The position numbers and the translations under genes were made by a program. Shown here piece after piece: positions 51,701 to 54,297 of a stretch of 54,297 bases of DNA. Source of the DNA: Betaproteobacteria bacterium. GTDB lineage: Bacteria; Pseudomonadota; Gammaproteobacteria; Burkholderiales; Burkholderiaceae_E. Position 1 is the first letter of the stretch, and each line of letters begins with the position of its first letter. The notes under the pieces are model-generated. The model was not told where the DNA came from, did no database searches, and was given only the letters and a program-made list of their open reading frames with translations. The stretch covers positions 1 to 54,297 of the forward strand of contig VGHO01000004.1 of assembly GCA_016868175.1 (NCBI GenBank). Direction: 5' to 3'.

Positions 51701-52840
51701 CTATGCGGGCTTGCGGAGCAGTCCGAGCGCCTCGATCAGCTTGCGCTCGGACTCAACGCTCTGCTTCGCCCAGGCCAGATACTCCTCGCTGCTCCTGTAC
51801 CAGTACTCCTGGTCGAGGGTTTCGAGCATCTTCAGATGCTCAGGATCATCGAGCGCCTTGCGCAATGCATCGTGCAAAAACTTCTGGATCTTCGGGTCAA
51901 GTCCCCGCGGTGCCACGATCCCGTAGGGCGAATTGGAAACGATACCGTAGCCCAGCTCCCTGGCCGTGGGCGCATAGGGCCAGCGGGTGGTGCGTCGTTC
52001 GCCGAAAGTCACAAGCAGGCGCATCTTCCCGGCGTCTACATTGGGCCCCCATCCGGTAGCATCCGAGAGCGCGTCGGTGTGCCCGCCCAGCAGGGCGAGC
52101 GTGTTCTCCGAATTGCCCTTGAAGGGCACATGCAGAAAACGGGCCCCGGTGCGCAGACCAAGTTCCTCCACCACCAGATGCGGTGAGGTTCCCGTCCCGG
52201 TGTTGCCCACGGAGACTTTTTCCGGATTCGCCCGGGCGAAGTCCACCATTTCCTGAATCGTCTTGAAGCGTGAGTCTGCGCGTACGGTGATGCCGAAGGT
52301 GTATCCGGTGAGACCAAGGATGTAGGTGAAGTCCCGGATCGGGTCCCAGGCAACCTGCTGCATGTGCGGGATGCGGAATGCTCCCATCGGGAGTTGCGAA
52401 AGCGTGTACCCGTCGGGCCTGGCCGAAGCTGCCATCGTGGCAGGTCCGAGCATCCCTCCCGCACCGGGCTTGTTTTCCACCACGATGTTCTGACCCACAT
52501 ACCTGCCTGCCACCTCGGCAAACTTGCGCAAGTGGCGGTCGGTGGATCCTCCCGGAGGCCATGGCACGATCAGGGTGATCGGTCGGCTGGGATACCCCGC
52601 AGGACCTTGCACCGCCTGCGCACGCGCCGTGGGGTGTGGCAGCAGCAAGTCTGCGCATCCCATCGCGAGCACGGAACCGCCCGCAGCGAGCACTCGCCGC
52701 CTGCCGCGGATGCCGCCCGCCTGGCCGAACGTGCCGATGCTCCCGCCGAAAACGCTGTGGTCGGTGCCGCCCCCTCTGCAACCGCTTTCTTCGATACGCT
52801 CCGCAGCGTGGGCACCTTCAGCCTTGGTCCTGCATTCCAT
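51701..52840 (-). CDS. Bug-family (tripartite tricarboxylate transporter) substrate-binding protein
   Basis: 379 residues from an ATG with GGAGGAG upstream. A long lead contains RGRRRVLAAGGSVLAMGCADLLLP, a Tat-like signal. The mature start GYPSRPITLIVPWPPGGSTDRHLR, then VVENKPGAGGMLGP and VSVGNTGTGTSPHL, are typical of Bug receptors. It binds small carboxylates in the periplasm. No TctA/TctB membrane genes are next to it, as is common for orphan Bug receptors in the Burkholderiales. Confidence 0.92.
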   Translation of the reverse strand: MECRTKAEGAHAAERIEESGCRGGGTDHSVFGGSIGTFGQAGGIRGRRRVLAAGGSVLAMGCADLLLPHPTARAQAVQGPAGYPSRPITLIVPWPPGGSTDRHLRKFAEVAGRYVGQNIVVENKPGAGGMLGPATMAASARPDGYTLSQLPMGAFRIPHMQQVAWDPIRDFTYILGLTGYTFGITVRADSRFKTIQEMVDFARANPEKVSVGNTGTGTSPHLVVEELGLRTGARFLHVPFKGNSENTLALLGGHTDALSDATGWGPNVDAGKMRLLVTFGERRTTRWPYAPTARELGYGIVSNSPYGIVAPRGLDPKIQKFLHDALRKALDDPEHLKMLETLDQEYWYRSSEEYLAWAKQSVESERKLIEALGLLRKPA

Positions 52841-52944
52841 TGCGCTCCTCCAACCAGCCTGTGTTGTGTCTTCTCCGGGGTGGAGCCCAAAGCGCGGCTC
52901 ACCGTGGCTTGCACGGAGATTGCCACAATTTCGCGCGCTTGAAG

Positions 52945-53190
52945 TCAGCGGTCCTGGCGCTTTGCGCCGCGCAGCGTTTGCGCGATCCGCCAGGCCGAAG
53001 CTGCAGCGATCAGGAAGGATCCCGCAGCAGCCAGGTGCGGACCCCATCGGCGTGCGGCGAGGTAGCCGCCCAGTGCGAACCCCAGTCCAAGCGCCACCGA
53101 GGGCGCCTGCTGGCGCAGGGCCCCACGTTCGCGCTCGCTTTCGAACTGCAGCGCAAGCCTGCGCTGGGCAATCGCCTGCAGGCGGCTCAT
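52945..53190 (-). CDS. YqjK-like small membrane protein
   Basis: 81 residues with a polar, helical N-terminus (LQAIAQRRLALQFESERERGAL) and two hydrophobic stretches (VALGLGFALGGYLAARR; HLAAAGSFLIAAASAW). Sequence is too short for a firm call. Its place after YqjD- and YqjE-like genes supports the YqjK role in the same envelope-associated cluster. Confidence 0.6.
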   Translation of the reverse strand: MSRLQAIAQRRLALQFESERERGALRQQAPSVALGLGFALGGYLAARRWGPHLAAAGSFLIAAASAWRIAQTLRGAKRQDR

Positions 53191-53289
53191 GGGGAACCCG
53201 ACGGGGAATCCCGCACGTGGGGTGCCGGGAAGCCAGGAACCGGCTCAGGCGAACCCTGCCAGGGGCTCACGGGAAACTCAGCCGGATTC

Positions 53290-53667
53290 TCACGGCGGAT
53301 TGGTCGCGCGGCTCGCCAGAAGATCAAGGTCCTTGCGCAGTTCGGCGAGCGTAGCCTGGAGGAAAGGGGCGCGCTTACGCCACAGGCTCCGAAGCTGGAG
53401 CAAAACGATCATGCAACCGAGCGCAAACACGCTGAACACCCCCACGATCGCCTGCACCCGGGCCACGTCCCAATACACCACCACCACAGCGAATCCTGCG
53501 AAAACAAGCGCAAGAAAGGCAAGCATGAGTGCAAGAAGACCGCCAAGCACCACAAGCACGATGCGCAGGATCTCCTCTTCGAGATCGAGCGCAAACATCT
53601 CCAGCCGCTGCCGCAGCACCAGAGCGGCGCTCGCTCCGAGCTGCAAAAGGCTCTGCCGGAGCCCCAT
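53290..53667 (-). CDS. YqjE-like membrane protein (phage holin superfamily III, DUF1469)
   Basis: 125 residues with two membrane helices (LVVLGGLLALMLAFLALVFAGFAVVVVYW; AIVGVFSVFALGCMIVLLQL). The layout SLLQLGASAALVLRQRLEMFALDLEEE before helix 1 matches the family. Despite the holin name, it is chromosomal and sits between yqjD- and yqjK-like genes. The function in the envelope is not well defined. Confidence 0.85.
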   Translation of the reverse strand: MGLRQSLLQLGASAALVLRQRLEMFALDLEEEILRIVLVVLGGLLALMLAFLALVFAGFAVVVVYWDVARVQAIVGVFSVFALGCMIVLLQLRSLWRKRAPFLQATLAELRKDLDLLASRATNPP

Positions 53668-53756
53668 GTTGACTTTCCGGATGGGGTGGCGGGGGAGCCT
53701 AAGCCCGTCTTGAAGGCTGCACCCGGCAACCGTCAGGACGCTTCAGCGGCCGGAAA

Positions 53757-54086
53757 CTACTTGCGGCCAACGAGCAAGCCGAGCAGAAAGCCGATGCCCG
53801 CACCGATGCCTGCGCTGATCCCCACCGCCTGCCATGGGTTGTCGCGCACATACCGATCGGTGACCGCTGCAGCCTCCTTCACGTTGGCCACCACACGCTC
53901 CTCCGCAGCCACCAGGCTGGCGCGGGCCTCCTTGAGGCGACGCTGCAGCGATTCGCGCAACTGCCTCACCTCTTCGCCCGTGTGTTCGGCGGTGCTGCGC
54001 AAGAGCGCCTCGGCATCATCGACCACGGCCTTCACATCCTTGGCCAGTTGCTGTGCAGCCTGTTGGGTGGACTGTTGGGCGTCCAT
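53757..54086 (-). CDS. YqjD/ElaB-like protein (DUF883)
   Basis: 109 residues from an ATG with GGGAGGT upstream. The long amphipathic helix (about 10-80) is followed by the family's C-terminal signature RDNPWQAVGISAGIGAGIGFLLGLLVGRK, a membrane anchor with glycine repeats. E. coli YqjD and ElaB tether ribosomes to the inner membrane in stationary phase. First gene of the YqjD-E-K-like cluster. Confidence 0.9.
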   Translation of the reverse strand: MDAQQSTQQAAQQLAKDVKAVVDDAEALLRSTAEHTGEEVRQLRESLQRRLKEARASLVAAEERVVANVKEAAAVTDRYVRDNPWQAVGISAGIGAGIGFLLGLLVGRK

Positions 54087-54297
54087 GCTTGACCTCCCGC
54101 TGGATTCATGCGCTTCCCGCAAGGCCATCGCCGCAGGAAGCCGTTTTGTTGAGGGCAATATCCACGCTGACTACTGCGCATCCACCGCCCGGCCTGCCTG
54201 AGCGTTGCCGTTTCGATGGTGAAAACCGCCCGAGAGACGATAGCACAGCGCTACCCGCCCGGGGCCATCCACCCGCGCCATGCGCCGAGTAGCCGCC

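Noticed and set aside
53290-53667. Phage holin superfamily protein as a sign of prophage
   Set aside because: It is in a YqjD-E-K-like cluster with no phage genes; the family name is misleading.

Overview
The window is GC-rich and carries a dense gene set typical of a betaproteobacterium, most likely in the Burkholderiales. The support is several solute-binding-protein transporters (peptide-type ABC, TRAP, NMT1-type ABC, and a Bug/TTT receptor), a Cupriavidus-style hox/hyp [NiFe]-hydrogenase cluster with a short HypF2-like protein, and a YqjD/YqjE-type cluster. No rRNA, tRNA, insertion sequence, CRISPR array or prophage module was recognised. All coordinates, motifs and start choices come from reading the sequence; no homology search was run.

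Layout. 1-172 is the start of an M14/aspartoacylase-type protein reading out of the window. It faces a dipeptide/opine-type ABC operon (536-6331), followed by a TRAP transporter (6610-10552) and a class-V aminotransferase. 11886-16176 holds an amidase, a YqiA-like hydrolase, an AlbA_2-domain protein and a GST. A leftward, translationally coupled operon (creatininase, FAD oxidase, RidA, 2OG-Fe(II) oxygenase; 16283-20219) is divergent from a rightward NMT1-type ABC operon that also carries an AtzA/8-oxoguanine-deaminase-like amidohydrolase and a flavodoxin-fold reductase (20534-25500). Together these look like a catabolic locus for a small N-containing heterocycle or cyclic amide. 25827-28634 (leftward) is a NylB-like hydrolase, an ArfA-like ribosome-rescue factor and a sulfatase. 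28787-30265 is an ion channel with an extra N-terminal membrane domain. 31861-35068 is a urc1-urc4-upp uracil-catabolism operon with a divergent deaminase. 35080-39999 is mixed: an HPF-like protein, an SDR, a photolyase-related FAD protein, a Usp and a two-subunit CoA transferase.

The main rightward block (40273-49119) is hoxU-hoxY-hoxH-hoxW-hypA-hypB-hypF-hypC-hypD-hypE: the hydrogenase core of a group 3d NAD-linked enzyme plus its maturation machinery. hoxF is missing. Its expected place is taken by a truncated acetate kinase on the opposite strand, so a deletion, insertion or assembly junction lies near 40240-40265. HypB has a decapeptide His-rich repeat inserted inside its GTPase domain, between two metal-ligand positions. 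The right end holds a Rid protein, a class-C-type serine hydrolase, two small exported proteins, a Bug-type receptor and a YqjK/E/D-like cluster.

A theme across the whole window is an unusual load of short tandem repeats (7, 12, 15, 18, 21, 24, 30 and 93 bp periods, with 18 bp recurring). They lie in intergenic DNA, at protein N- or C-termini, or as in-frame insertions in conserved proteins (DctM, HypB, HypD, ArfA-like, DppF-like). This points to ongoing minisatellite expansion in this genome.
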